From contig NZ_JAKCFA010000009.1 of NCBI RefSeq assembly GCF_024198215.1, forward strand, positions 408,072-472,071: a DNA stretch of 64,000 bases. Direction: 5' to 3'. Of this stretch, positions 38,375 to 46,948 are shown one piece after another. The DNA is from Myxococcus qinghaiensis. Lineage in GTDB: Bacteria; Myxococcota; Myxococcia; Myxococcales; Myxococcaceae. The stretch's first letter is position 1. Each line of letters opens with the position of its first letter. The notes below the pieces were generated by a model that searched no databases, was not told the origin of the DNA, and saw only the letters and a program-made list of their open reading frames with translations. The translations under genes were made by a program, and so were the position numbers.

Positions 38375-38525
38375 GGAGTTCTTTCCCCTCTCGAAATGCG
38401 TTGGCGCGAACGGAACACCGAGGGCTCCGGAAAGTGTTACCGGGTTTATTTTTCGGGGCGGTCCGCTGTGCGCGGGTGTAGGCCCGGTGCGGGCAGCCTC
38501 GACGCGCTGGGAGTGCGGGGCGACA

Positions 38526-39335
38526 ATGCCGGCCATGCAAGGCAAGAGCGTGGTGGTCACCGGTGCTTCCATGGGCATCGGCGAGGAGCTGTCGGTGGCG
38601 CTCGCGGCGCGGGGCGCGAATCTGGTGCTGGCCGCGCGGAGTGAGGACGCCCTCCAGCGGGTGAAGCAGCGGTGCGAGGCGGCGGGCGGGAAGGCCATCG
38701 CGGTGGCCACGGACGTGGGGGACCCGGAGGCGTGTCGGCGGATGGTGGACCGCGCGGTGGAGGCGTTCGGCGGAGTGGACGTGCTCGTCAACAACGCGGG
38801 CATCTCCATGGACGCGCGCTTCGAGGACATCACGGACCTGACGCTCTTCGAGCGGCTGATGCGCATCAACTACCTGGGCGCGGTGTACTGCACGCACCAT
38901 GCGCTGCCGCACCTGAAGGCGCGGCGCGGGCTCCTGGTGGCGGTGTCCTCGCTGACGGGGAAGACGGGCGTGCCCACGCGCTCGGGCTATGCGGCGAGCA
39001 AGCACGCGATGAACGGGTTCTTCGACTCGCTGCGCGTGGAGCTGATGGGGACGGGCGTGGACGTGACGGTGGTGTGCCCGGGGTTCGTCGCGACGAACGT
39101 CCGCGCCAACGCGCTGGGCAAGGATGGAAAGCCGCTGCAGGTGAGCGCGCACGACGAGACGGAAGGCAACATGGACGTGGGCACGTGCGTGTCCATCATC
39201 CTGAAGGCCATGGACCAACGTGAGCGCGAGGTGGTGATGACCACCAAGGGCAAGGTGGGTCAGTACCTGAAGCTGTTCACCCCAGGCTTCCTGGACCGCA
39301 TCGTGTTCAAGGCGATTCAGGAACGGCGGAAGTGA
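38526..39335 (+). CDS. SDR-family dehydrogenase
   Basis: 269 residues from ATG 38526 (MPAMQGKSVVVTGAS); ATG 38535 is an alternative. It has the cofactor motif TGASMGIG, NNAG, VAVSSLTGKTG with the catalytic serine, and YAASKHA with the Tyr-Lys pair. The Arg in LAARSEDAL suggests NADP(H). The C-terminal KGKVGQYLKLFTPGFLDRIVFK resembles the DHRS7/11-beta-hydroxysteroid dehydrogenase-like group with a hydrophobic, membrane-leaning end. It diverges from exbB. Substrate unknown. Confidence 0.85.
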   Translation: MPAMQGKSVVVTGASMGIGEELSVALAARGANLVLAARSEDALQRVKQRCEAAGGKAIAVATDVGDPEACRRMVDRAVEAFGGVDVLVNNAGISMDARFEDITDLTLFERLMRINYLGAVYCTHHALPHLKARRGLLVAVSSLTGKTGVPTRSGYAASKHAMNGFFDSLRVELMGTGVDVTVVCPGFVATNVRANALGKDGKPLQVSAHDETEGNMDVGTCVSIILKAMDQREREVVMTTKGKVGQYLKLFTPGFLDRIVFKAIQERRK

Positions 39336-39433
39336 GCGGAGCGGGAGGCTGCCGGCCTAGGCCGCGCCCGAGTGGTAGCGCCGTTGTATGCCGCGACCAC
39401 TCGAGGTGTCTTTCGGTGTGAGGGAGGCAGCGA

Positions 39434-39739
39434 ATGGAGGTGGACGCGGTGGTTCGAGAACTTGTGGCGCGAGGACTGTATGCGCGTCCTGCTCCATTCG
39501 CCTTTGAAGAGGCCTTGTTTGTCAGTAGAGAAGACCTTCGTTTCGAGGCCGAGGATGGGCTTCGTGGATGGAAAGAGTCATTCCTGCTTCGTGGCCGCGA
39601 TGCTCACTGGGTTGTCAGCAGGAGCTCGCATGGGGTGAAGCATTTGGATGAGGTTGTATTTCCAAATCTGGATGAGGTGGTGCGACATGCGCACTCTTTG
39701 TTTGATCGAAGTGTCTCGTCCTTGATGGGAGATTCGTGA
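39434..39739 (+). CDS. Small hypothetical protein
   Basis: 101 residues. I do not recognise the family. GAGGGAGG lies 6 bases before the ATG, one of the strongest ribosome sites in the window, which makes the gene credible despite its size. The sequence is mixed alpha/beta (VVRELVARGLYARPAPFAFEE, GWKESFLLRGRDAHWVVSRS) with no signal peptide. Codon use is less GC-biased than in neighbouring genes, suggesting recent acquisition. The size and context would fit an immunity-type protein, but nothing in the sequence proves it. Confidence 0.6.
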   Translation: MEVDAVVRELVARGLYARPAPFAFEEALFVSREDLRFEAEDGLRGWKESFLLRGRDAHWVVSRSSHGVKHLDEVVFPNLDEVVRHAHSLFDRSVSSLMGDS

Positions 39740-39870
39740 CCGTCGTTTTGAATGTGGCTGGCTGGTGCGGGAAACGTGGCTGCCCCTGTGTCAGGGAAGA
39801 ACTTGCCGTCGGTTGACGGGAGATGACTCTTCGACGCGCGGCGACAACCAACGTGGCCGAAGGGCTCGGC

Positions 39871-40488
39871 ATGGCCCGATGGGGCGATGACGAAGCGACC
39901 CTCCGGGAGGTCTACCCCGAGGCCTATGTTCGGCCGAGGCCAGGGGTCGGAGCTCCCCTCATCGTCCCCAGCTTGTTCGAGGACTCGTCCTCCCCTGGAG
40001 TGAAGGGGTATTTTTTTCTAGGCCCGCGAGGGGTCGAGTACATCGTTCTCAGCGAGAACTCCGAGATGGATGGGATGGATGTTCTCCCCTGTGTGCATGG
40101 ACTCGCCCATCGCTTCGGCTTTGGGCCCGTCACCGACTCGAAGCGACAGACGTGGGTGGTAAACGGGTCGCAAATCTTGCTCCAGCTTTGCGACCCGTTC
40201 GAGGAGGGAGCCTCGATTTCCGAATTTCTCCTACGGGTTAATCATCCAGGGACGATTCAGCCTGACTTCCGAATCTTTGAGGCTCAGCCATTGTGGCCGA
40301 GGCGGGTAGCGCAGCCGCTGCCCGCCAGGGACCAAGCTGTGCTGCCAGCGTCTGTTCGGTCAGACTCATTCGTTGAATGCCCCTTCTGTGGAAGGGTGTT
40401 CAGCCTCACCGATTCTGCGAGATGGGATGGCTCGCGTCACCTCACATGCGGCCAGCGAATCCAACTGGAACCATTCTCAAATTCCTGA
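39871..40488 (+). CDS. Hypothetical protein with C-terminal zinc-finger-like motif
   Basis: About 205 residues from ATG 39871, with AAGGG upstream; ATG 39823 is a longer option but its GGGAG abuts the start codon. The protein opens MARWGDDEATLREVYPEAY. Near the C-terminus, CPFCGRVFSLTD followed by LTCGQRI could bind zinc with three cysteines and nearby histidine. No family recognised. Codon use is flatter than in housekeeping neighbours. The tail of the gene runs up to the degraded transposase zone that starts about 40500. Confidence 0.6.
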   Translation: MARWGDDEATLREVYPEAYVRPRPGVGAPLIVPSLFEDSSSPGVKGYFFLGPRGVEYIVLSENSEMDGMDVLPCVHGLAHRFGFGPVTDSKRQTWVVNGSQILLQLCDPFEEGASISEFLLRVNHPGTIQPDFRIFEAQPLWPRRVAQPLPARDQAVLPASVRSDSFVECPFCGRVFSLTDSARWDGSRHLTCGQRIQLEPFSNS

Positions 40489-40518
40489 CAGGACAGAGGC
40501 CCATCGACAGCACGTCAG

Positions 40519-40744
40519 GTGCCCCAGCGTCAGCGGGCACTGCGGCTCGACTGGGCAGGCCTCCTCAAACGCAGCTTCAAAGAGGACGTCCTTCTCCGCA
40601 GTTGGTGCGGAGGGACGGTGCCGTGTCGTCGCCTACCTCGTCCACTCGCCCGCGCCCAGGCAGGTGCTGGAGCACTTGAAACTGCCCGTGGACCTGCCGC
40701 CTCTTGCAGCAGCACCAGGGCCGCTACGGCCAGACTTCTCGTAG
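40519..40744 (+). pseudogene. IS91-type transposase C-terminal remnant (frameshifted)
   Basis: Two frames together read as the end of an IS91/IS801-like transposase. LRLDWAGLLKRSFKEDVLL is in one frame. CRVVAYLVHSPAPRQVLEHLKLP...PPLAAAPGPLRPDFS-stop is in another, with the shift near 40600. The order and spacing of these segments fit the conserved C-terminal end of those transposases. The N-terminal, catalytic part is missing, so this is a dead fragment. Confidence 0.6.
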
Positions 40745-40786
40745 TAAGGCCCCCTCACTCCCCTACCCCAAGTGTTTCGAACCTGG

Positions 40787-40876
40787 GGTTGGGACCTCGC
40801 CCTCGTGGTCTCCAAGCCCATCAAGCAAGCGCTCGAACGCGCCCTGGCGACGGGCGTGCGCTTCAAGGAGGTCTAG
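40787..40876 (+). pseudogene. C-terminal tail of an Imm11-like protein
   Basis: Thirty codons ending in a TAG read TWGWDLALVVSKPIKQAL then ERALATGVRFKEV. This closely resembles the C-terminal end (VVSxxxKxALExAxxTGVRF) of Imm11-family immunity proteins common in myxobacteria. Stops lie just upstream in this frame, so only the tail survives, immediately after the transposase remnant. Between 40489 and 40941 I see no intact gene. Confidence 0.45.
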
Positions 40877-40941
40877 CCTCGCTCTGGCCCCTGATTCGAC
40901 TTCCATGACGCGACGTGTCACACTGCGCGTGGAGGTACTGA

Positions 40942-41991
40942 ATGACGACTTCGGAAGCCGCTGAAACCCCAGACTCCGAGCCTGGGTTGCCGGTGGTCTC
41001 GTCCTCTCCCGCCGACGCTGCGCTGCCCGCTCCGCCCAAGCCGCGAGTGGGCAAGGTGGATCTGGCGCTCGGCGTGCTCAACGGCGTGCTGGGCGACTAC
41101 CTCCACCGCCAGAACAACGCGCTCGCCACGCCCATGGGCCTGTACCACGAGGGCCGCTCCCTCCCTGTCGAGCGCGAGGCCCTGCGCGCCGCCCATCCCC
41201 ACTCCACGGGACGCGTGGCCCTCTGGGTCCACGGACTCGCCGTCACCGAGGCCGTCTGGGCCTTCCCCGCCGAGCCCACCACCGACTACGGCTCTCTCCT
41301 GGAGCGCGACGCCGGCTTCACCCCGCTCTACCTCCGCTACAACTCCGGCCTGCACATCTCCGACAACGGAGAGGCCCTCGCGCACCTCCTGCAACGCCTG
41401 GTCGCCGAGTTCCCCGTCCCCATCACCGAGCTCGTCCTCGTCGGCTACAGCATGGGTGGCCTCGTCCTGCGCAGCGCCTGCCACATCGCGTCCGAGGCGT
41501 GCCTGCCCTGGCTCTCCCTCGTGCGCCGCTCGTACTCCATCGGCGTGCCCCACTTCGGCAGCCCCCTGGAGCGCATGGGCACCGTTGTTGCCCAGGTGCT
41601 CCGCGCCGTGCCCAATCCCTACACCCGCCTCGTCGCCGATGTCGTCGACCTGCGCAGCAGCGGCGTGAAGGACCTCGGTGTCGCCCGCCTGCGCCGACAG
41701 GACTGGGAAGACACCACCTCACCGTGCACGCCCCTGCTCCCTCCGCCGGGCATCGCCCACCACCTCATCGTCGGAGCGCTCGGCCAGCAGGGACAGTGGT
41801 TGTCCGCGATGTTCGGCGACGGCGTCGTCTCACTGGCGAGCGCTTCCGGACGCACCGGCCCTCGTGATACGAGCCCGCTGTTCCCCCCGGAAAACGTCAA
41901 GGTGGTCGCCGGCATCGACCACGTCTCGCTCGCCCACCACGCGGAAGTCTACGCGCGGCTGCGCGAGTCGCTCGCTGTGGAGGTCGCATGA
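40942..41991 (+). CDS. Alpha/beta-hydrolase (PGAP1-like lipase/esterase)
   Basis: 349 residues. The N-terminus is acidic and disordered (ETPDSEPGLPVVSSSPADA). The hydrolase core has VALWVHGLAVTEAVW (oxyanion region), the nucleophile elbow VLVGYSMGGLVLRSACH and a late DHVSLAHHAEV that could hold the catalytic histidine. The pattern is that of PGAP1/lipase-type hydrolases. GGAGGT lies 6 bases before the ATG. It overlaps the next small gene as ATGA. No signal peptide seen. Likely substrates are lipid esters, but this is not determined. Confidence 0.8.
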   Translation: MTTSEAAETPDSEPGLPVVSSSPADAALPAPPKPRVGKVDLALGVLNGVLGDYLHRQNNALATPMGLYHEGRSLPVEREALRAAHPHSTGRVALWVHGLAVTEAVWAFPAEPTTDYGSLLERDAGFTPLYLRYNSGLHISDNGEALAHLLQRLVAEFPVPITELVLVGYSMGGLVLRSACHIASEACLPWLSLVRRSYSIGVPHFGSPLERMGTVVAQVLRAVPNPYTRLVADVVDLRSSGVKDLGVARLRRQDWEDTTSPCTPLLPPPGIAHHLIVGALGQQGQWLSAMFGDGVVSLASASGRTGPRDTSPLFPPENVKVVAGIDHVSLAHHAEVYARLRESLAVEVA

Positions 41992-42320
41992 CTCGCCTAC
42001 GTGGTCTGAAGGACCTGGTGCACGTTGCCGTGGAGCAGGGCGCCACGGCGGTGGAGCGCATCCACCGCTCCAGCGCCGCGAAGCCCTTCGAGGTGCTGCG
42101 GCTGATTCCCACGCTCGACGCACCCGTGGGCGCCCTGCAATCCCTCCATGACGCCGCCCTCTCCGGCACGTATGGAATGGTTCGCTGGGTCAACCGCGCC
42201 GTCGACGGGACGCTGGACGTCGCCCTGGACCTCTTCGAGCAACGCCAGCTCTCCCAAACAGAAGCTCAGGGTTCGTCGAGCACCGACAACATCCTCGGCA
42301 GAACGTCGGAGAACGTGTAG
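41988..42320 (+). CDS. Hypothetical protein coupled to the lipase, probably altered 3' end
   Basis: 110 residues. It starts within the lipase stop (ATGA overlap), so the two are co-translated. The helical N-terminal 85 residues (LKDLVHVAVEQGATAVERIHRS, ALSGTYGMVRWVNRAVDGTLDVALDLF) look like normal coding DNA. The last stretch (about SSTDNILGRTSENV) is antisense to an esterase fragment. The original C-terminus may therefore have been lost when that fragment arrived. Function unknown. Confidence 0.65.
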   Translation: MTRLRGLKDLVHVAVEQGATAVERIHRSSAAKPFEVLRLIPTLDAPVGALQSLHDAALSGTYGMVRWVNRAVDGTLDVALDLFEQRQLSQTEAQGSSSTDNILGRTSENV

Positions 42321-42520
42321 CTCCAGCAACTCATGTTGTGGCCGCCGTCGCACCCATACGGCTTCTCGCCCGGCGAGGGGCGGCCATACATCTCGTAGTG
42401 ATGCGGAACCCCAGCGGTGTTGAGCACCTGGTGGAAGCGCTCCGTCGCCGTGGCCGGGACTCGCTCCAGCAAGTCTCCATCCCAGGTGCCCGAGCCCGTG
42501 TAGAGCGCCACCGCCACGGT
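42266..42520 (-). pseudogene. Esterase C-terminal fragment
   Basis: The minus strand encodes FHQVLNTAGVPHHYEMYGR, then KPYGCDGGHNMSCWSYTF and a short tail (LPRMLSVLDEP) to a stop at 42266. This reads as the C-terminal end of an alpha/beta-fold esterase, with the catalytic histidine probably the GGH. The upstream part is absent and is replaced by a transposase fragment, so the gene is broken. Confidence 0.55.
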
Positions 42521-42529
42521 CCGCGGCCT

Positions 42530-42684
42530 CGCCGCGCACTCCAGCGCTCCCACGTCACCGGCTTCGTGCAGCGGTCTGCCTCCGCCAGCACCCGCAGCTT
42601 GTACTCCGCAGTGAAGCCTCGCCGCCTGGCCTTCTCCACCACCTCGGTCTCCCTGACCCGAGCCTCTTCCACCACCGGATCCAT
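42530..42684 (-). pseudogene. IS3-type transposase orfA fragment
   Basis: MDPVVEEARVRETEVVEK, then RRRGFTAEYKLRVLAEADRC, resembles the start of IS3-family orfA helix-turn-helix proteins. The continuation GDVGAL lies in another frame, so the remnant is frameshifted and truncated. It abuts the esterase fragment, which suggests an old insertion there. From 42685 to 42830 I see nothing. Confidence 0.5.
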
Positions 42685-42830
42685 CGTCCCTGCCTAGGTC
42701 GCCCTGCACACTAAAATGCCGGGTACGAACTGTCTCACTCACCTTGGCAGAGAGGGTTGCCTTGTCGTGACCTGCGGTTCGCCATGAAGCGATTGTTCCA
42801 CAACTGTACCTATTTTCGCCATGCGGAGTT

Positions 42831-43565
42831 CTACAACTCTGCGAGGAGCGCACGGGCCTCGGGATCGGCTTCGAGTTCTATGACGCGCTTCCGGATGGAC
42901 TCCGTAAGAAGGCCGTTCTCCCCGAGATGACGGGCAGCATTGAACCGCCACCTATCGTCGTGATGCATCGTTGCGACCCAGCCAAGAAAATGCCGAGCCT
43001 CATCCTGATGCCGTTTGAGCGCGAAGTTGACGGCAGCTTCCCATTCCTCAAACGGAACCTCCTCCATGGCCTCCGAGACTGCGTCGACGGCCCCGCCCTC
43101 CTCAAGCAGACGAAGCGCATGCCCCAGATGCCAGTGGTATACCCAGTCCCACGGGTAGATTCTTCGACCTAACCCCAGCCAATCCCACTCCAACGCTTCT
43201 TCCACGCTGACGATCTCCAAATGTATCGATACGTGTGCGCCCGCCGCTCGGCGCGGAGATGCCTTCGTGAACCGCGAGCTAGTTACAAGCACTCCGATTT
43301 GGGCACCGACATCGTCTAAGAAGCTAATGAACGACTCAACATCCACGATGTCGAGGGGCTTCCGCCAATGCTTTGCATCAACCACTAGGAATGGGGCCCC
43401 CTCGCCCCGGCGGAACACAGCAACGTCCAGTTGCCGCCCCTCACCCGAGTGACGACCGATGAAGTAGTAGTCGTCCTCTGCTGAAGGTTCGACCCGGAAG
43501 TGCGGAGGTGGGAATTCGCGCAGGAACTTCTCCACGACTGCGCGCTCGTATCGCTTCCAGTCCAT
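42831..43565 (-). CDS. Mrr-like restriction endonuclease-fold protein
   Basis: 244 residues from ATG 43565. The N-terminal half has a PD-(D/E)xK nuclease pattern: GRQLDVAVF with Asp47, then FLVVDAKHW with Asp63 and Lys65, followed by a helix containing FISFLDDVGAQIGVLVTSS. This is the Mrr/restriction-endonuclease type IV arrangement. The C-terminal half is helical (EEVPFEEWEAAVNFALKRHQ) with an unknown role. It may cut modified or foreign DNA. The ribosome site is weak. It lies between degraded insertion elements, near the DISARM operon. Confidence 0.75.
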   Translation of the reverse strand: MDWKRYERAVVEKFLREFPPPHFRVEPSAEDDYYFIGRHSGEGRQLDVAVFRRGEGAPFLVVDAKHWRKPLDIVDVESFISFLDDVGAQIGVLVTSSRFTKASPRRAAGAHVSIHLEIVSVEEALEWDWLGLGRRIYPWDWVYHWHLGHALRLLEEGGAVDAVSEAMEEVPFEEWEAAVNFALKRHQDEARHFLGWVATMHHDDRWRFNAARHLGENGLLTESIRKRVIELEADPEARALLAEL

Positions 43566-43654
43566 CTTTTGAGCATACCGCCGTGGGCACCAAGGCAGCG
43601 ACAGTCGTCTTCTCGCCGGCCAAGCATCTTCGCGCACAGCCGACATCACTCAAG

Positions 43655-43941
43655 CTACGGAAACGCCACCCCGGTGAGAACGATGCTCCGGGTCCCAGCC
43701 GCGTCCCACAACTTGAGGGTGAAAGTGCCTCGAGTCTCCGCTTCTGTCGCCTCCGTCTCGATCACGACACGCCGGTCCTCCGTAGAAAAGCTGATGGGTT
43801 CTGCCTGCCATGGTGGCGACACGCGCAGTGTGCGGCCGCCTGGGCCGACCAATTCCGCTCCCACGGCCTCCCAGGGCGCAGCCCCCCTTGCAAACTTCCA
43901 GCACCAGCACTGCGGCCACCAAACCCCGGTCGTGTCCCTAT
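43655..43941 (-). pseudogene. DUF2381 C-terminal fragment
   Basis: The minus-strand reading WEAVGAELVGPGGRTLRVSP, then RGTFTLKLWDAAGTRSIVL, ends TGVAFP-stop at 43655. This matches the C-terminal end of DUF2381 proteins, a family characteristic of Myxococcales. Upstream the frame runs into a duplicated 27-bp sequence and then a transposase remnant, so most of the gene has been lost. Confidence 0.6.
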
Positions 43942-43995
43942 AAGTGTGTAGATGGCGAGACAGGACGAAAGTGTGTAGATGGCGAGACAGGACGA
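43942..43995. repeat. 27-bp perfect tandem direct repeat
   Basis: Two identical 27-base copies abut, at 43942-43968 and 43969-43995; each begins AAGTGTGTAG and ends ACAGGACGA. They sit at the junction between the DUF2381 fragment and the ISL3-type remnant. This could be a duplicated element end or a replication slip. Confidence 0.8.
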
Positions 43996-44069
43996 GAGGG
44001 AAAGAGGGAAGCTCCTCGTTGAAACCAACCGAGACGGTCCTCCTTTGGAGAGGAGGCCGAGGAGCTCCC

Positions 44070-44234
44070 CGCCGGGCGTCGGACGTAACTGCCATGTACC
44101 GCAGGAATTGGCGTCTTGCAGGGAGGACATCGTGCTCCCGTGCCTTCCATGCGCACATCGAGGACTACTCCCGCCGCGCTATCGCGGTCCACTCGGTCCA
44201 CCCGACACCCAGGAAGTGGGAATAGCGTTTCCAT
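44070..44234 (-). pseudogene. ISL3-type transposase N-terminal fragment
   Basis: METLFPLPGCRVDRVDRDS, then GTGARCPPCKT and VHGSYVRRPA, is the pattern of the N-terminal zinc-ribbon region of ISL3-family transposases. The frame degenerates afterwards, so only about 55 codons survive. No promoter, terminal repeat or catalytic part is recognised. From 44235 to 44423 I see nothing more. Confidence 0.5.
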
Positions 44235-44423
44235 TCCCAGGGTGTATTCGCCTCGCTGGCAGCTTGCCGCATCTGCCTACTCTCCGGAGGGGAACCACAC
44301 GATTTGCGGGAGAGCCGCAGATGCGGATCAAGCCCACCCTCCGACACACGCCATCAGCAGGGCGCCCCCCCAGAGACTCGTCACGGGACGCATTCACTGG
44401 ACTCTCTCCGGCGCCATGCCGGA

Positions 44424-45110
44424 TCAGGTGACCCGTGAGAACCACTCCCCCGTGGAGAACTGGGCTTCCAGCACCGCGGCCAGGTGCGTGTCCTCCAGCA
44501 GCACGCCCACTTCGATGTTCCGTGTCTGTCCCCGGTTCGTGAAGTTCGCGGACGTCACGAAGACCCACCGCGCGTCCACCACGACGCATTTCGCATGCAG
44601 GCTGGCGAAGACACCCCTCCTGGGTGAGAAGCCGTGGCACTCCGGAAAGGGCGGACCGAAGGGCCAGTGCTCCCGCAGGAACTCCGAGGCCACCGGTGCG
44701 CTCGCATAGAGCCTGCAACTCACGCCTCGCTGGAGGGCTTCGTGCAGCGGCCCCAACACGTCCGCCGCGTGGTCGAACGTGAACCCGGCCACCAGCACCG
44801 TGCTCGTCGCCTTGTGGAACAGGTCCGCCAGCACCACCGCCGTGTCGCGAGCTCCGCTCCAGCGGGTCTCCGGCCCCGTCCACACCAGCTCTGGCCGCCG
44901 GGCACCCGCGCGCCGCTCCACGAGCACCGTGTCCAGCAGCACCAGCGTTGCCTCCCGTCCCAGCGCATTCAACGCCGCGACCTCCCCCGTCAGCCGCTCC
45001 AGCCCCTCTCCCTGGAGCGCCAGTCGGGACAACGGAAACCCGAGCCGCCGCGTGCCCACCACCGCCTTCAGCCGCTCCAGGTCCAGCGTCGCCACCCCGC
45101 TCAGGTCCAC
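44424..45110 (-). CDS. drmC: DISARM phospholipase D-like protein DrmC
   Basis: 228 residues from GTG 45110, inside the end of drmB. One HKD motif is clear near the C-terminus: LHAKCVVVD followed by RWVFVTSANFTNRG (HxKx4D). The segment before it (AVVLADLFHKATSTVLVAGFTFDHA) is the usual PLD-fold core. DrmC is the fifth component of class 1 DISARM. It is reported to be dispensable for some protection in the Bacillus system, and its role is unclear. The 10-bp overlap with drmB indicates coupled translation. It is the last gene of the operon. Confidence 0.88.
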   Translation of the reverse strand: MDLSGVATLDLERLKAVVGTRRLGFPLSRLALQGEGLERLTGEVAALNALGREATLVLLDTVLVERRAGARRPELVWTGPETRWSGARDTAVVLADLFHKATSTVLVAGFTFDHAADVLGPLHEALQRGVSCRLYASAPVASEFLREHWPFGPPFPECHGFSPRRGVFASLHAKCVVVDARWVFVTSANFTNRGQTRNIEVGVLLEDTHLAAVLEAQFSTGEWFSRVT

Positions 45111-46948
45111 GGTGTCTTCAGGAAGGCGACGTCCTCGTGGCCCAGCGTGGGCACGACGAGCGCTCGGTCGAGGTACTGGTTGAAGCGCTCGCAGGAGCAC
45201 TCGGGGAGGAAGAGGCACCCGTGGCACGCGGCGCCCTCCAAATCACGGTCATCACGGCCCGTGGGTTCGTGATGCGCGCAGACGGGGTCGTTGGAGCACA
45301 GGCGCGCGTCCTCCAGTGCCCGGGCAAGGTGCTGCCCCAGTCGCCGGCCCTCCTCCACCAAACCGCCCAGCGTGCCTTCCGCGCCCGTGGTGCCCGTCAT
45401 CAACAGGATGCCCGCCATGGGGACCGCGTCGCTGTGCGGCGCGCAGTAGAGCCGCTCGCGGATGGAGCTCGCGGGATAGCCACACTCCAGCGCCACCTCC
45501 GTCATCAACAGGTGCGCCAGCGAGTGGAGCAGGTAGAGCCGCACGCCCGGGAAGGGGAGCTTCGAGCCGGAGCCCTGCTTCCAGCGCTCATATCCCGCCC
45601 TGAGCACCTCCTCGCGCCGCAGCACGGGCTCGGACAGCTCCCAGGCATGCACCTGCTGCTCGTCGAGCACCAGCAGCATGCCCTCGCCCTGCATCTCCGT
45701 GACGGGGACCCAGTCCCGGTGGAGCGACATCGGCGCGAGCGCCACGTCCAGGTCGTAGCGGCCCTGGAGGTCCTTCGACAGGGGCTCCAGCCGCGTGAAG
45801 CCGACCTGGGCCTGGACCTCCCGCAGCCGTCGCGCCAGCACCACGCGTTCGACCAGCGAGGGCAGTCCCTGGGGCCGAGCGATGCGCCGGGCCCAGAAGA
45901 CCTCGGTGCGGTCCCGGGGCATCTCGCCAGGCTTCTCCTGGGGCTGCGCGAGGAACTGGAGCCACTCCGCGGTGCGGATCTCCGGGACGGCTTCGGGCGT
46001 GTGCTCGCGCTCCGCCTGGATGGCCGCCAGCACCTCCGCGTCGGAGGCGGAGCCGAGCGCCGCCCGCACCTGGGCAATGGTCCGGAAGGCCGGCAGGGTC
46101 TCCGCGGTGGCTGACTGGAGGATGCTCCACGCGGACTGCACCTTGCGCCGGAGCGACTCCGGTTCAGGGATGGTGATGGCACTGGTGGTCTGCGCGAAGT
46201 AGCCGTTGCTGGCGGTGCGGACCAGCAGTCGCTGCTTCTCGTCGCAGCGCTCCCGCGCCTCCAATCCCAGCCACGGCCGCTCCCCGTCGCAGCGGTCCTG
46301 CTGCTCCTTGTGTGTCATGTCGATGAGGCGCCTGCGCTTGCCGCACGTCGAGCACGCGACCTCGATATCACTGAAGTCACCGCTCACGCCCTCCTCGAAC
46401 TTGAGCTGTGGGGCGTCGCAAGGCTTGCGCTCGTGCATCCACCAGCTCCAGTCGATGTCCGACAGGTGCCCCCGCGGACAGGCCGCGACGAAGCGCACCG
46501 GCACGCAGCGCTCGGGCTTCGCCTCCACACCCGCGCAGCGATGACGGTACTCCTGGCTCACGCGCTCCAGGCTGTTGGCCCGCACCAGCGTGCGGCAGTG
46601 GGGGTTCTGGCAGACAAACCAGCGCGGAAACTCATACACCTGGATGCCGCAGGACTCTGTCGGCTCCCGCTCATCCCCAGCGGGGGGCTTGCGGAAGGGG
46701 GCCTCCTTGCTGAGCGGCCACTTGTTGCGGTGGTAGAGCGGTTCGACGATCTCCAGCAGTCGTGGCTCGTTGACCACCTCGCCCTGGCCCTTGAGACGCC
46801 AGAAGTCCAGGCCACCCACGAGGACCGCGTCGGTCAACAGATCCAGCATGCTGCCTGGACCGAAGGTGGAGACCACCTGGCTCTGGCGCACGCGCCCATC
46901 CGGCGGCCGCGTCGAGCGGGCCTTGCCCCATTTCCTACGGTTCGTCAT
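45101..46948 (-). CDS. drmB: DISARM protein DrmB (DUF1998)
   Basis: 615 residues. Cysteine pairs along the protein suggest zinc binding: CQNPHCRTL, CPRGHLSDIDWSWWMH, CSTCGKRRRL and, near the end, CSNDPVCAHH with CHGCLFLPECSCERFN. The last 150 residues match DUF1998 (YLLHSLAHLLMTEVALECGYPASSIRERLYC). DrmB acts with DrmA as the core of DISARM, which restricts incoming phage DNA. Its start overlaps the end of drmA by 14 bp. Full length, no disruption seen. Confidence 0.93.
   Translation of the reverse strand: MTNRRKWGKARSTRPPDGRVRQSQVVSTFGPGSMLDLLTDAVLVGGLDFWRLKGQGEVVNEPRLLEIVEPLYHRNKWPLSKEAPFRKPPAGDEREPTESCGIQVYEFPRWFVCQNPHCRTLVRANSLERVSQEYRHRCAGVEAKPERCVPVRFVAACPRGHLSDIDWSWWMHERKPCDAPQLKFEEGVSGDFSDIEVACSTCGKRRRLIDMTHKEQQDRCDGERPWLGLEARERCDEKQRLLVRTASNGYFAQTTSAITIPEPESLRRKVQSAWSILQSATAETLPAFRTIAQVRAALGSASDAEVLAAIQAEREHTPEAVPEIRTAEWLQFLAQPQEKPGEMPRDRTEVFWARRIARPQGLPSLVERVVLARRLREVQAQVGFTRLEPLSKDLQGRYDLDVALAPMSLHRDWVPVTEMQGEGMLLVLDEQQVHAWELSEPVLRREEVLRAGYERWKQGSGSKLPFPGVRLYLLHSLAHLLMTEVALECGYPASSIRERLYCAPHSDAVPMAGILLMTGTTGAEGTLGGLVEEGRRLGQHLARALEDARLCSNDPVCAHHEPTGRDDRDLEGAACHGCLFLPECSCERFNQYLDRALVVPTLGHEDVAFLKTPWT

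Noticed and set aside
43942..43995. CRISPR repeats
   Set aside because: Only two abutting copies with no spacer between them.
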